From Streptomyces nigra (GTDB taxonomy: Bacteria; Actinomycetota; Actinomycetes; Streptomycetales; Streptomycetaceae): a stretch of 64,000 nucleotides of DNA. A model generated the notes under the pieces. That model was not told the DNA's origin. It saw only the letters and a program-made list of their open reading frames with translations, and did not search any database. Location: contig NZ_CP029043.1 in assembly GCF_003074055.1 (NCBI RefSeq), positions 6,502,501-6,566,500 of the forward strand, written 5' to 3'. This document shows positions 27,283-36,354 of this stretch, one piece after another. Every line of letters starts with the position of its first letter. The first letter of the stretch is position 1. The translations under genes and the position numbers were made by a program.

Positions 27283-28299
27283 ATGGACCGCTCTTACCCC
27301 CGCTCGCGCAAGCTGGCCTCCGTCGTGGCCGTGGCCGCCGCGGCCGCGCTCACCCTCGCAGGCTGCTCCAGCAGCTCCGGCGGCAAGGAGTCCGAGGAGG
27401 GCGGGGCGAACGCCTCTGCGGGCAAGGCCGACACGCCCCGTATGACGGTCGCCCTCGTGACGCACCAGTCGCCCGGCGACACCTTCTGGGACATCGTCCG
27501 CAAGGGCGCCGAGGCGGCCGCCGCCAAGGACAACATCAAGCTCATCTACTCCGCCGACCCCAACGCCGGAAGCCAGGCCAACCTGGTGCAGAACGCCATC
27601 GACCAGAAGGTCGACGGCATCGCGATCACCCTGGCCAAGCCGGACGCCCTCAAGGACGTCGTGAACAAGGCCAAGGCGCAGAACATCCCCGTAGTCGGCC
27701 TGAACTCCGGCGTCAGCGAGTGGCAGAAGCTCGGCCTGACGGAGTTCTTCGGGCAGGACGAGACGGTGGCCGGCGAGGCCCTCGGCAAGCGGCTCAACGA
27801 GTCCGGCGCCAAGAAGGCCGTCTGTGTCATCCAGGAGCAGGGCAACATCGGCCTCACCCAGCGCTGCGACGGTGTGAAAAAGACCTTCGAGGGCTCCCTG
27901 GAGACCCTGAACGTCAACGGCACGGACATGCCGAGCGTCAAGTCCACGATCACCGCCAAACTGAAGACGGACAGCGACATCGACTACGTCGTCGCGCTCG
28001 GCGCCCCGTTCGCGCTGACGTCGGTGCAGTCGGTGGCGGAGTCCGGCAGCAAGGCCAAGGTCGCGACCTTCGACCTCAACAAGGAACTGACCGGAGCGAT
28101 CAGCAAGGGCGACATCGAGTTCGCCGTCGACCAGCAGCCCTACCTCCAGGGATACCTGGCGATCGACTCCCTGTGGCTGTACAAGAACAACGGCAACTAC
28201 ATGGGCGGCGGCGAGGCGCCGGTGCTGACCGGACCCGCGTTCGTCGACAAGACGAACGTCGAGACCATCGACAAGTTCGCCGCGAAGGGCACTCGGTGA
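27283..28299 (+). CDS. Sugar/inositol ABC transporter substrate-binding lipoprotein
   Basis: A 338-residue periplasmic-binding protein type 1 (RbsB-like) lipoprotein. The N-terminus is a lipoprotein signal with lipobox LTLAGC (Cys at about residue 28). The mature domain starts TVALVTHQSPGDTFWDIVRKG, followed by VDGIAITLAKPDAL and DYVVALGAPFALTSVQ, as in LacI-fold sugar binders. It heads a rightward operon with permease, ATPase, an IolE-like enzyme and a dehydrogenase, divergent from the iol operon, so inositol is the likely ligand. Promoter elements are described for the upstream gap. Confidence 0.92.
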   Translation: MDRSYPRSRKLASVVAVAAAAALTLAGCSSSSGGKESEEGGANASAGKADTPRMTVALVTHQSPGDTFWDIVRKGAEAAAAKDNIKLIYSADPNAGSQANLVQNAIDQKVDGIAITLAKPDALKDVVNKAKAQNIPVVGLNSGVSEWQKLGLTEFFGQDETVAGEALGKRLNESGAKKAVCVIQEQGNIGLTQRCDGVKKTFEGSLETLNVNGTDMPSVKSTITAKLKTDSDIDYVVALGAPFALTSVQSVAESGSKAKVATFDLNKELTGAISKGDIEFAVDQQPYLQGYLAIDSLWLYKNNGNYMGGGEAPVLTGPAFVDKTNVETIDKFAAKGTR

Positions 28300-29378
28300 T
28301 GAGCATGACCCGACAGGCTGAGCCGGCGGTGACCACACCGCCGGCCCCCGGCCCGGGCAAGGAGACCGACGGGCGCACCGCCCGGCGCCCCCTGGCGCTG
28401 CGGCTGCTCGCCCGGCCCGAGGTCGGCGTCTTCCTCGGCGCCGTCGCGGTGCTGGTGTTCTTCCTGGCCACGGCGCCGGCCGTACGCGACGGCAGCTCGA
28501 TGGCGAACATCCTGTACCAGTCGTCGACCATCGGGATCATGGCGCTGCCCGTGGCCCTGCTGATGATCGGCGGCGAGTTCGACCTGTCGGCCGGCGTCGC
28601 CGTGGTCACCTCCGCCCTGACCGCGAGCATGGTCAGCTACCAGCTGACCATGAACGTCTGGGTCGGTGTGATCGTCGCCCTCGTCGTCTCGCTGGCGGTC
28701 GGCCTCTTCAACGGCTGGATGCTGGTGAAGACCGGGCTGCCGAGCTTCCTGGTCACCCTGGGCACCTTCCTGATCCTCCAGGGCGTCAACCTCGCGGTGA
28801 CCAAGCTGATCACCGGCAACGTCGCCACCGACGACATCAGCGACATGGACGGCTTCGACCAGGCCAAGGCGATCTTCGCCTCGTCGTTCGAGATCGGCGA
28901 CGTCAACGTCAAGATCACCGTCGTGTGGTGGCTGGTCTTCGCGGCCCTCGCCACCTGGGTGCTGCTCCGCACCAAGTACGGCAACTGGATCTTCGCCGTC
29001 GGCGGCAACAAGGACAGCGCCCGGGCCGTCGGCGTCCCCGTGACGTTCACCAAGATCTCGCTGTTCATGCTGGTCGGCTTCGGAGCCTGGTTCGTCGGCA
29101 TGCACCAGCTGTTCTCGTTCAACACCGTGCAGTCCGGCGAGGGCGTCGGACAGGAGCTCATCTACATCGCGGCGGCGGTCATCGGCGGCTGTCTCCTCAC
29201 CGGCGGAGCCGGCTCGGCCATCGGCCCGGTCTTCGGCGCCTTCATGTTCGGCATGGTCCAGCAGGGCATCGTCTACGCCGGCTGGAACCCCGACTGGTTC
29301 AAGGCGTTCCTCGGCGTGATGCTCCTCGGCGCCGTCCTCATCAACCAGTGGGTCCAGCGCACGGCGACCAGGAGGTGA
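28299..29378 (+). CDS. RbsC-type ABC transporter permease
   Basis: Inner-membrane permease (359 residues) of the ribose/inositol branched family, with about ten predicted helices. GGEFDLSAGVAVVTSALTA and the later SAIGPVFGAFMFGMVQQG are family signatures. The N-terminal 45 residues are polar and Pro-rich (VTTPPAPGPGKETDGR). ATG 28299 overlaps the last base of the binding-protein stop codon; an ATG at 28305 is an alternative. It works with the adjacent binding protein and ATPase. Confidence 0.92.
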   Translation: MSMTRQAEPAVTTPPAPGPGKETDGRTARRPLALRLLARPEVGVFLGAVAVLVFFLATAPAVRDGSSMANILYQSSTIGIMALPVALLMIGGEFDLSAGVAVVTSALTASMVSYQLTMNVWVGVIVALVVSLAVGLFNGWMLVKTGLPSFLVTLGTFLILQGVNLAVTKLITGNVATDDISDMDGFDQAKAIFASSFEIGDVNVKITVVWWLVFAALATWVLLRTKYGNWIFAVGGNKDSARAVGVPVTFTKISLFMLVGFGAWFVGMHQLFSFNTVQSGEGVGQELIYIAAAVIGGCLLTGGAGSAIGPVFGAFMFGMVQQGIVYAGWNPDWFKAFLGVMLLGAVLINQWVQRTATRR

Positions 29379-29383
29379 CCGAC

Positions 29384-30289
29384 ATGACCACCGAAGGAAC
29401 CGGCACGCGGAGTGCCGTGAAGGACCAGACCCCCGGCGGGGACGCCCCGCTCGTCGAACTGCGCGGCGCGGGCAAGTCATACGGCAACATCCGCGCCCTG
29501 CACGGCGTCGACCTGAAGGTCTTCCCCAGCCAGGTCACCTGCGTCCTCGGCGACAACGGCGCCGGCAAGTCCACCCTCATCAAGATCATCTCCGGGCTGC
29601 ACCAGCACACCGAGGGAGAGTTCCTGGTGGACGGGGCGCCGGTGCGCTTCTCCACCCCGCGCGAGGCCCTCGACCGGGGCATCGCCACCGTGTACCAGGA
29701 CCTCGCCGTCGTCCCGCTGATGCCCGTCTGGCGCAATTTCTTCCTCGGCTCCGAGATGACCAAGGGCCCCTGGCCCCTGCGCCGCCTCGACATCGAGCGG
29801 ATGAAGAAGACCGCCGACGAGGAACTGCGCAACATGGGCATCGTCCTCGACGACCTGGAGCAGCCCATCGGCACGCTCTCCGGCGGCCAGCGCCAGTGCG
29901 TGGCCATCGCCCGCGCCGTCTACTTCGGCGCCCGCGTCCTCATCCTGGACGAGCCCACCGCGGCCCTCGGCGTCAAGCAGTCCGGTGTGGTGCTGAAGTA
30001 CATCGCCGCCGCCCGCGACCGCGGCCTCGGCGTCATCTTCATCACCCACAACCCGCACCACGCCTATATGGTCGGCGACCACTTCAGCGTCCTGCGCCTG
30101 GGCACCATGGAGCTCAACGCCTCCCGGGACGAGGTGAGCCTCGAAGAGCTCACCAACCACATGGCCGGCGGCACCGAACTCGCCGCCCTCAAGCACGAGC
30201 TGTCGCAGGTCCGCGGCGTCGACGTGGAGGAGCTGCCGGAAGCCGACGCCCTCACCGCACCCGTGGCCTCCTCGGAAGGGAAGTCCTGA
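29384..30289 (+). CDS. ABC transporter ATP-binding protein, single nucleotide-binding domain
   Basis: ATPase partner of the sugar permease. Walker A GDNGAGKST (about residues 58-66), signature LSGGQRQ, Walker B VLILDEPTAALG and the switch His in VIFITHN are all intact. It has one nucleotide-binding domain (301 residues), while RbsA-type partners of such permeases usually have two fused domains of about 500 residues; here a homodimer would be needed. A C-terminal tail of about 45 residues after the domain has no obvious role. It starts five bases after the permease stop. Confidence 0.93.
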   Translation: MTTEGTGTRSAVKDQTPGGDAPLVELRGAGKSYGNIRALHGVDLKVFPSQVTCVLGDNGAGKSTLIKIISGLHQHTEGEFLVDGAPVRFSTPREALDRGIATVYQDLAVVPLMPVWRNFFLGSEMTKGPWPLRRLDIERMKKTADEELRNMGIVLDDLEQPIGTLSGGQRQCVAIARAVYFGARVLILDEPTAALGVKQSGVVLKYIAAARDRGLGVIFITHNPHHAYMVGDHFSVLRLGTMELNASRDEVSLEELTNHMAGGTELAALKHELSQVRGVDVEELPEADALTAPVASSEGKS

Positions 30290-30290
30290 C

Positions 30291-31193
30291 ATGCCAGCAC
30301 CGCTGGACCGCATCCGGGTGGGCTCGGCCCCCGACTCCTGGGGCGTCTGGTTCCCCGACGACCCCGTCCAGGTGCCCTGGGACCGCTTCCTCGACGAGGT
30401 CTCCGAGGCCGGCTACGACTGGATCGAGCTGGGACCGTACGGCTATCTGCCCACCGACCCGGCCCGGCTGACCGACGAGATCATCCGGCGCGGCCTCAAG
30501 GTCTCCGCCGGCACGATCTTCACCGGACTGCACCGGGGCCCCGACGTCTGGGACTCCACCTGGGAGCACGTCACCGAGGTCGCCTCGCTGACCCAGGCCA
30601 TGGGCGCCAAGCACCTCGTCGTCATCCCGTCCTTCTGGCGCGACGACAAGACCGCCGAGATCCTGGAGCCCTACGAGCTCACCAGTGAGCAGTGGGGGCA
30701 CCTCACCAAGGGCATGGAGCGGCTCGGCCACGAGGTGCGCGAGCGGTTCGGGCTGGACATCGTCGTGCACCCGCACGCCGACACCCACATCGACACCGAG
30801 GCCCACGTCGAGCGGTTCCTCGACTCGACCGACGCCGACCTCGTCAACCTCTGCCTGGACACCGGGCACTACGCCTACTGCGGTGGCGACAGCGTCAAGC
30901 TGATCGAGACCTACGGCGAGCGCATCGGCTATCTGCACCTCAAGCAGGTGGACCCGGAGATCCTCGCGGACGTCGTGAAGAACGGCGTCCCGTTCGGACC
31001 CGCCGTGGCCCGCGGCGTCATGTGCGAGCCCCCGGCCGGCGTGCCGGAGCTCGGCCCGGTCCTGGAGGCCGCGCAGAAGCTGGACGTCGACCTGTTCGCG
31101 ATCGTCGAGCAGGACATGTACCCCTGCGAGCCGGACAAGCCCCTGCCCATCGCGGTCCGCACCCGCAGGTTCCTGAGGTCCTGCGGCGCCTGA
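30291..31193 (+). CDS. IolE/IolI-like sugar phosphate isomerase/epimerase (TIM barrel)
   Basis: A 300-residue xylose-isomerase-type TIM barrel. The start RIRVGSAPDSWGVWFPDD is close to inosose dehydratase/isomerase proteins. Metal-ligand positions are visible in DWIELGPYGY, VVHPHADTHID, LCLDTGHYAY and AIVEQDMYPCE. In this setting it probably acts as inosose dehydratase (IolE, 2-keto-myo-inositol to the diketone) because no other IolE candidate is in the window, though an IolI/IolH-type isomerase is possible. It starts one base after the ATPase stop, so it is cotranscribed with the transporter. Confidence 0.87.
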   Translation: MPAPLDRIRVGSAPDSWGVWFPDDPVQVPWDRFLDEVSEAGYDWIELGPYGYLPTDPARLTDEIIRRGLKVSAGTIFTGLHRGPDVWDSTWEHVTEVASLTQAMGAKHLVVIPSFWRDDKTAEILEPYELTSEQWGHLTKGMERLGHEVRERFGLDIVVHPHADTHIDTEAHVERFLDSTDADLVNLCLDTGHYAYCGGDSVKLIETYGERIGYLHLKQVDPEILADVVKNGVPFGPAVARGVMCEPPAGVPELGPVLEAAQKLDVDLFAIVEQDMYPCEPDKPLPIAVRTRRFLRSCGA

Positions 31194-31218
31194 CGCCCCC
31201 GAGAGGACGGCCGAACGC

Positions 31219-32244
31219 ATGACCCACCGTCCGGACGAACTGGGCGTCGCCGTCATCGGCACCGGGAAGATGGGCGCCGACCATGTGCGCCGTATCGAGG
31301 AGACCGTCAGCGGGGCCCGTGTGACCGCCGTGGTGGACGTCGACCGGGGACGCGCCGAGGCCGTCGCGTCCCGGATCGACGGCTGCGCCGTCCACACCGA
31401 CCTCGCCGCCGCGATGGCCTCGCCCGACGTCGACGCGGTCGTCGTCGCCTCACCCGGCCCCGCCCACGAGGCGGCGCTCATGGCGGCGTTCGCGCACGAC
31501 CTGCCGGTGCTGTGCGAAAAGCCCCTCACCCCGGACCCGGCCGCCGCGCTGCGCGTGGTCGAGGCCGAGTGCTCCCTCGGCCGGCGCCGGATCCAGGTCG
31601 GCTTCATGCGGCGCTACGACGCCGAGTACGCGCGGCTGAAGGCGCTGCTGGACACGGGCCGGCTGGGCCGCCCGCTGCTGCTGCACAACCGGCACCGCAA
31701 CGTGGCGAGTCCACCCGGCTGGACCTCCTCGATGCTCATCGAGGACTCCGTGTCCCACGAGATGGACGTGACCCGCTGGCTCCTCGGCCACGAGATCACG
31801 GCCGTCACCGTGCACACCCCGACCCCGTCCGGCGACGCCCCGAACGGGGTCCGCGACCCCCAGTTCGTCGTCTTCGAGACCGACGGCGGAGCCGTCGTCG
31901 ACGTCGAGATCTTCGTCAACTGCGGCTTCGGCTACCAGGTCCAGGCCGAGGTCGTCTGCGAACGCGGCACCGCCCGCGTCGGCGACGGCCACGCCCTGGT
32001 CACCCAGACCGCAGGCCACTGGGGCGGCACCGTTGCCCAGGACTACCTGGAACGCTTCGCCGACGCCTACGACCGCGAGGTCCAGGCCTGGGTCGACGCC
32101 ACCCGCCGGGGCGAGGTGACGGGCCCGAGCGCCTGGGACGGCTACGCCGTCGCGGCGGTGTCCGCGGCGGGCGTACGGGCCCTGACGGAGGGCGGCCGGG
32201 TGCCGGTGGAACTGGCGGAACGGCCGGCGCTGTACGGGACATGA
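31219..32244 (+). CDS. Gfo/Idh/MocA family dehydrogenase, inositol 2-dehydrogenase-like
   Basis: NAD(P)-dependent oxidoreductase of 341 residues. GVAVIGTGKMGADHVRRIEE is the Rossmann start, VLCEKPLTPDPAAA contains the catalytic Lys of the EKP motif, and EDSVSHEMDVTRWLLG carries the substrate-binding His/Asp region. It is the last gene of the transporter operon, 25 bases after the IolE-like gene. It probably oxidises myo-inositol or a stereoisomer; with another IolG-like gene at 33289 the two may divide myo-, scyllo- or chiro-inositol between them (inference). Confidence 0.9.
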   Translation: MTHRPDELGVAVIGTGKMGADHVRRIEETVSGARVTAVVDVDRGRAEAVASRIDGCAVHTDLAAAMASPDVDAVVVASPGPAHEAALMAAFAHDLPVLCEKPLTPDPAAALRVVEAECSLGRRRIQVGFMRRYDAEYARLKALLDTGRLGRPLLLHNRHRNVASPPGWTSSMLIEDSVSHEMDVTRWLLGHEITAVTVHTPTPSGDAPNGVRDPQFVVFETDGGAVVDVEIFVNCGFGYQVQAEVVCERGTARVGDGHALVTQTAGHWGGTVAQDYLERFADAYDREVQAWVDATRRGEVTGPSAWDGYAVAAVSAAGVRALTEGGRVPVELAERPALYGT

Positions 32245-32268
32245 CGGCGCGGGCCCCCGCGCCGTCAT
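32241..32268. terminator. Bidirectional terminator between convergent operons
   Basis: ATGACGGCGCGG and CCGCGCCGTCAT are perfect 12-base inverted arms with a tiny GCCC centre, a 28-base perfect hairpin. It overlaps the stop codon of the rightward oxidoreductase gene and ends eight bases from the stop of the leftward one, so it can end transcription from both sides. Confidence 0.8.
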
Positions 32269-32275
32269 GCCGTTC

Positions 32276-33292
32276 CTAGAGCGTGGTCCGCGGCCGGGTC
32301 GGGAGGCCCGCCGCGCGGTAGCACGCGTCGATCAGCGTCATCGTCTCCACCGCGTCGTCCGCGTCCAGGGGCAGCGGTGCCCCGTGCCGCAGACGCGCGG
32401 CCAGCGCCTCCAGTTGGTACGTGTACGACGAGCGGGTGCCGAGGTGTTCCGTGCGTTCGCCCTCGGGGGTGCGGATCACGACCCGGTCGTCCTGGTGCGG
32501 CAGCACGAAGTTCGGGGCGAACGCCTCGCCCCGGGAGCCGACGATCCGGCAGCTCATCTCCAGCGTGCCGTACGCCATGTGGCAGCGGGCCGACGCGCGC
32601 GCCCCGCCGGGGAACTCCAGCTCCGCGTCCAGCCATTCGTCGACGCCGGGCGCCCCGGCCCGTTCGCCGGCCCGGGCCGACAGCAGCCGGGGCGCCCCGC
32701 CCGCCCAGGGGGCCAGCATCCGTGTCGCGTGCAGTCCGTAGCAGCCGAGGTCCATCAGGGCGCCGCCCGCCAGCGCCAGTGACCAGCGGGGGTCGGTGTC
32801 GTCCGGGGCCGGGATCGCGACCAGGGTCTCCACCCGGCGCAGCGTGCCCAGTTCACCCCCGGCGAGGAGTTCGTGCAGCCGGCGGGTGACCGGGTGGAAC
32901 AGGTAGTGGAACGCCTCCATGAAGACCGTGCCGGACGCCGTGGCGGCCCGGCGCACCTCGTCCGCCTCCTCGGCGTCGCTCGCCGACGGCTTCTCCGTCA
33001 GGACGTGCTTGCCGGCCGCGAGCGCGGCGAGGTTCCACGGGCCGTGCAGCCCGTTGGCGAGCGGGTTGTAGACGACCTCGACGTCCGGGTCGGCCAGCAG
33101 CTCGGCGTACGAGCCGGCCACCCGCTCGACGCCGTGCGCGGCGGCGAACGCCTCGGCGCGGGACCGGTCACGCGCGGCCACCGCGACGAGGCGATGGCCG
33201 CCCGCGCGGGCCGGACCCACGAGGGAGCGCTCGGTGATGCGTGCCGCGCCCAGGACGCCGACGCGCAATGGTTCCGGCACGGACCCGTTCAC
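32276..33292 (-). CDS. Gfo/Idh/MocA family oxidoreductase
   Basis: A 338-residue dehydrogenase. RVGVLGAARITERSLVG is the dinucleotide-binding start, LTEKPSASDAEEADEV carries the EKP catalytic Lys, and GALMDLGCYGLHATRML the substrate region, here with Cys-Tyr as in the trans-1,2-dihydrobenzenediol/glucose-fructose oxidoreductase-like branch rather than IolG. The start is GTG, overlapping the iolG stop by four bases (GTGA), so it is translationally coupled to it. Substrate unknown. Confidence 0.88.
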   Translation of the reverse strand: MNGSVPEPLRVGVLGAARITERSLVGPARAGGHRLVAVAARDRSRAEAFAAAHGVERVAGSYAELLADPDVEVVYNPLANGLHGPWNLAALAAGKHVLTEKPSASDAEEADEVRRAATASGTVFMEAFHYLFHPVTRRLHELLAGGELGTLRRVETLVAIPAPDDTDPRWSLALAGGALMDLGCYGLHATRMLAPWAGGAPRLLSARAGERAGAPGVDEWLDAELEFPGGARASARCHMAYGTLEMSCRIVGSRGEAFAPNFVLPHQDDRVVIRTPEGERTEHLGTRSSYTYQLEALAARLRHGAPLPLDADDAVETMTLIDACYRAAGLPTRPRTTL

Positions 33293-34293
33293 GCCCGTCG
33301 CACCTCCTCGATCGTCACCGGGCGGTGCTCCCGCAGCGACAGCGTGCAGGCGTCCGCGATCCAGCCCGCCTCCAGGGCGTCCTCCACGGTGCAGGGGGAC
33401 GGCCGGGAGCCGGCCACGACCTCGGTGAACGCGGTGAGTTCGGCGCGGTAGGCGTCGGTGAAGCGGTCCATGAAGAAGTCGTGCGGGGTGCCCGCGGGGA
33501 AGGTCACGCCGGGCTCCACGGAACGCAGCGGCAGCTTGTCCTCCAGACCCACCGCGATGGAGTCCTCGAACCCGTGGATCTCCATCCGTACGTCGTAACC
33601 CCGCGCGTTGTGGCGGGAGTTGGACACGACCGCGATCGTGCCGTCGTCCAGGGTGAGGATCGCGCCGGTGGTGTCGGCGTCGCCCGCGTCCGCGATGTAG
33701 TCGGCGCCCTTGTTGCCGCCGACGGCGTACACCTCACGGACCTCGCGCCCGGTCACCCAGCGGATGATGTCGAAGTCGTGCACCGAGCAGTCGCGGAAGA
33801 TGCCACCGGAGGCGGCGATGTACGCGGCGGGCGGCGGCGCCGGGTCCAGCGTGGTCGACCGCACGGTGTGCAGCGCGCCCAGCTCACCGCTCGTGACGGC
33901 GGCGCGCGCGGCGACGAACCCGGCGTCGAAACGCCGGTTGTAGCCGATCTGGATCGGCACGTCCTTGTCCTGGACGGCCTTGAGGACCTGGACGCCCTCG
34001 CTCATGGTGCGGGCGACGGGCTTCTCGCAGAAGACCGGGATGCCCGCCTCGACCCCGGCGAGGATCAGCGCGGGGTGGGCGTCGGTCGCGGCGGCGACGA
34101 CGATGCCGTCCACACCGGCCGACAGCAGGGCCTGCGGCGAGTCCACGACCTCGGCGCCGAACCGCTCCGCGGCTGCCTTGGCGGCGTCCGTGAACGGGTC
34201 GGTGACGACGAGGGAGTCCACCACGTCGAGACCGGCGAGGGTCTCGGCGTGGAAGGCGCCGATACGGCCGAGGCCGAGGATTCCGATACGCAT
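33289..34293 (-). CDS. iolG: Inositol 2-dehydrogenase-like oxidoreductase
   Basis: NAD-dependent enzyme that oxidises myo-inositol to 2-keto-myo-inositol, the first catabolic step. RIGILGLGRIGAFHAETLAG (Rossmann), FCEKPVARTMSEGVQ (EKP with catalytic Lys), GYNRRFDAGF and GGIFRDCSVHDFDIIRW (active-site Asp and His) are all features of IolG. It has 334 residues, normal for the family. It is the third gene of a leftward operon behind a PhyH-type dioxygenase and an SDR, so it may serve a related cyclitol as well as inositol. Confidence 0.9.
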   Translation of the reverse strand: MRIGILGLGRIGAFHAETLAGLDVVDSLVVTDPFTDAAKAAAERFGAEVVDSPQALLSAGVDGIVVAAATDAHPALILAGVEAGIPVFCEKPVARTMSEGVQVLKAVQDKDVPIQIGYNRRFDAGFVAARAAVTSGELGALHTVRSTTLDPAPPPAAYIAASGGIFRDCSVHDFDIIRWVTGREVREVYAVGGNKGADYIADAGDADTTGAILTLDDGTIAVVSNSRHNARGYDVRMEIHGFEDSIAVGLEDKLPLRSVEPGVTFPAGTPHDFFMDRFTDAYRAELTAFTEVVAGSRPSPCTVEDALEAGWIADACTLSLREHRPVTIEEVRRA

Positions 34294-34343
34294 GCTTCAA
34301 CTTCCTTGTCGAGCGGGGGAGTACGGGGAGAGGGAGGGTGCTG

Positions 34344-35120
34344 CTAGTCGAGGCCGCCGAGGACGTTCTGGTCCCAGTCGATCACCGAGCCGGTGACCAC
34401 CCCGGACCGCTCCGACAGCAGGAACACCACGAAGTCGGCGATCTCGTCCGGCTGGCCCAGCTTGCCCATCGGCAGCCTGGCGGCGGCCTGCTCCCGCCAG
34501 TCGTCGGACGCGGCGTGGAACGTCTTCTGGGTGACGTCCTCGCCCTCGGTCGCCGTCCAGCCGATGTTCAGGCCGTTGATCCGGACGCGGTCCCAGCGGT
34601 GGGCGTGCGCGGCGTTGCGGGTGAGGCCCATCAGCCCGGCCTTGGCGGCGACGTACGGCGCCAGGAACGGCTGTCCGCCGTGCGCGGAGGACGTGATGAT
34701 GTTGACGATCGTGCCGGGCTCCCCGCGCGTCACCATGTCGGCCACGGCGGCCTGCATGGCGAAGAACGGCGCCTTCAAGTTGATGGCGATGTGCTGGTCG
34801 AACAGCTCGGGCGTGGTGTCCAGGAGCGTGCCCCGGGACGTCAGCCCCGCCGAGTTGACCAGGCAGTCGATCCGGCCGTACGCGGCGACGACCTCGGCGA
34901 CCGAGGACCTGGCCCGCTCGGCGTCGGCGAGGTCGGCGCGCACGAACAGCGCCCGGCCGCCGGCGGCCGTCAGCTCGGCCACCAGGGCCTCGCCGGGCTC
35001 CGCGCGGCGCCCGGTGACGGCCACGGCCGCCCCTTCGCGCACGGCGGCCCGGGCGACGGCGGCACCGACGCCCTGACTGCCGCCGTTGACGAGGACGACC
35101 TTGTCGTCGAGAAGTCCCAT
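34344..35120 (-). CDS. Short-chain dehydrogenase/reductase
   Basis: Classical SDR of 258 residues. The cofactor site is VNGGSQGVGAAVARAA (GxxxGxG type), with NSAG at the end of the fourth strand and the catalytic Ser-Tyr-Lys in IITSSAHGGQPFLAPYVAAKAGL (S, Y, K present; quoted from about residues 137-159). The polar residues after strand 2 (GRRAEP) favour NADP. It probably oxidises or reduces a hydroxyl of a cyclitol or sugar, given its iolG-like neighbours. It lies 26 bases after the dioxygenase gene on the same strand. Confidence 0.9.
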   Translation of the reverse strand: MGLLDDKVVLVNGGSQGVGAAVARAAVREGAAVAVTGRRAEPGEALVAELTAAGGRALFVRADLADAERARSSVAEVVAAYGRIDCLVNSAGLTSRGTLLDTTPELFDQHIAINLKAPFFAMQAAVADMVTRGEPGTIVNIITSSAHGGQPFLAPYVAAKAGLMGLTRNAAHAHRWDRVRINGLNIGWTATEGEDVTQKTFHAASDDWREQAAARLPMGKLGQPDEIADFVVFLLSERSGVVTGSVIDWDQNVLGGLD

Positions 35121-35145
35121 GGGTGTTCCGGGTCCTTTCGGTGGG

Positions 35146-36312
35146 TCAGCTCGTGCGCCGCTCGGCGCCGGCCCGCAGCTGCGCGCGCAGCGCCTCGGGC
35201 GGCAGGCCCTCGGCGAGCGCCCGCCGGACGAGATCCGCCTGGGACGGCGGGGCCAGCCCGTCGACCGGCGGGTCGCTGTCGAGGTTCGTGGGGAACGGGT
35301 AGCCCTCGGCGCTCGCCGCGATCACGTTCTGCGCCCAGTCCGCGCCGGCGCCCGCGGCGAGCCGGGCCAGCAGCACGGGGTAGACGGCGTTCGCCACGGC
35401 CTCGCGGTCCACGGTCTCCATGGCCCGCCCGAACGCCGACGACACCTGCAGCAGGTTGGCGGTGCGCCGGATGTCCGCCGAGCGGTTGGTGCCGGCGGCG
35501 TGGAACAGCGCCGGGTTGAAGAAGACCGCGTCGCCCTTGGCGAGCGGGAGCTGCACGTGGTGCGTCTCGAAGTACTCCTGGAACGCGGGCAGCCGCCACG
35601 CGAGATAGCCGGGCTCGTAACGCTGGGAGTGGGGCAGGTACATCGTCGGCCCGGACTCCACCGGCATGTCGCAGTGCGCGACCGCGCCCTGGAGGGTGAG
35701 CACGGGGGACAGGGCGTGCACGTGCGCCGGATAGGCGGCCGCCACCTCGTTGGAGAGGAAGCCCAGGTGGTAGTCGCGGTGCACGGTCTGCGCGGCGCCG
35801 CCCGGGTTGACCACGTTCACCTGCGAGGTGACCTGGTAGCCGGGGCCCAGCCAGGCGCTCGACACCAGGGCCAGCATGTCGTTGCCGTAGTAGTCGGCGA
35901 AGGCGGCCGGGTCGTACAGGGCGGCCTTCTCCAGGGCGTTCCAGATCCGGTCGTTGGCGCCGGGCTTGGCGAAGTGGTCCCCGGCGGCGGCGCCCGAGGC
36001 GCGCTGCTCGGCGATGAGCGCGTCGAACACCGCGGTCAGCCGGTCCACGACCACCGGGTCGGGGAAGGCGCCCTCGAGGACCACGATGCCGGGCCCGTCC
36101 GCGAGCGCGCGCACCAGCTCGGCGCGCACCTCCCGCGGGTCGCCGGCCGCCCGCAGACGGTCGCTGTCGTACAGCAGGACGCCCTGTTCCACGGCACGGG
36201 CGTGCGGGTAGTCGGCGCGGTCCGTGGTCCGTTCGACCAGCTCGCGGAGGTCCGCGAGATCGCAGTCGCGCTCGGACAGCCAGACCTGGCGGTGCGCGGA
36301 AGTGAGAGACAT
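35146..36312 (-). CDS. Phytanoyl-CoA dioxygenase (PhyH) family Fe(II)/2-oxoglutarate oxygenase
   Basis: A 388-residue oxygenase of the PhyH family. Fe(II) ligands are visible as His178-Arg-Asp180 (VHRDYH) and His271 (NPALFHAAGTNRS), with the Arg of NRS placed to bind 2-oxoglutarate. The start ATG 36312 (MSLTSAHRQVWLSERD) is preferred over 36366, because the longer N-terminus runs into the regulatory palindrome. It heads a leftward operon with SDR, iolG-like and another dehydrogenase gene, divergent from a LacI regulator. A hydroxylation or oxidative O-demethylation of a cyclitol or sugar is a reasonable guess. No homologue of known substrate is recognised. Confidence 0.87.
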   Translation of the reverse strand: MSLTSAHRQVWLSERDCDLADLRELVERTTDRADYPHARAVEQGVLLYDSDRLRAAGDPREVRAELVRALADGPGIVVLEGAFPDPVVVDRLTAVFDALIAEQRASGAAAGDHFAKPGANDRIWNALEKAALYDPAAFADYYGNDMLALVSSAWLGPGYQVTSQVNVVNPGGAAQTVHRDYHLGFLSNEVAAAYPAHVHALSPVLTLQGAVAHCDMPVESGPTMYLPHSQRYEPGYLAWRLPAFQEYFETHHVQLPLAKGDAVFFNPALFHAAGTNRSADIRRTANLLQVSSAFGRAMETVDREAVANAVYPVLLARLAAGAGADWAQNVIAASAEGYPFPTNLDSDPPVDGLAPPSQADLVRRALAEGLPPEALRAQLRAGAERRTS

Positions 36313-36354
36313 CGTCGTCCTCTCGATGACAGGGGCGGCTCGGTGATGCCATTC

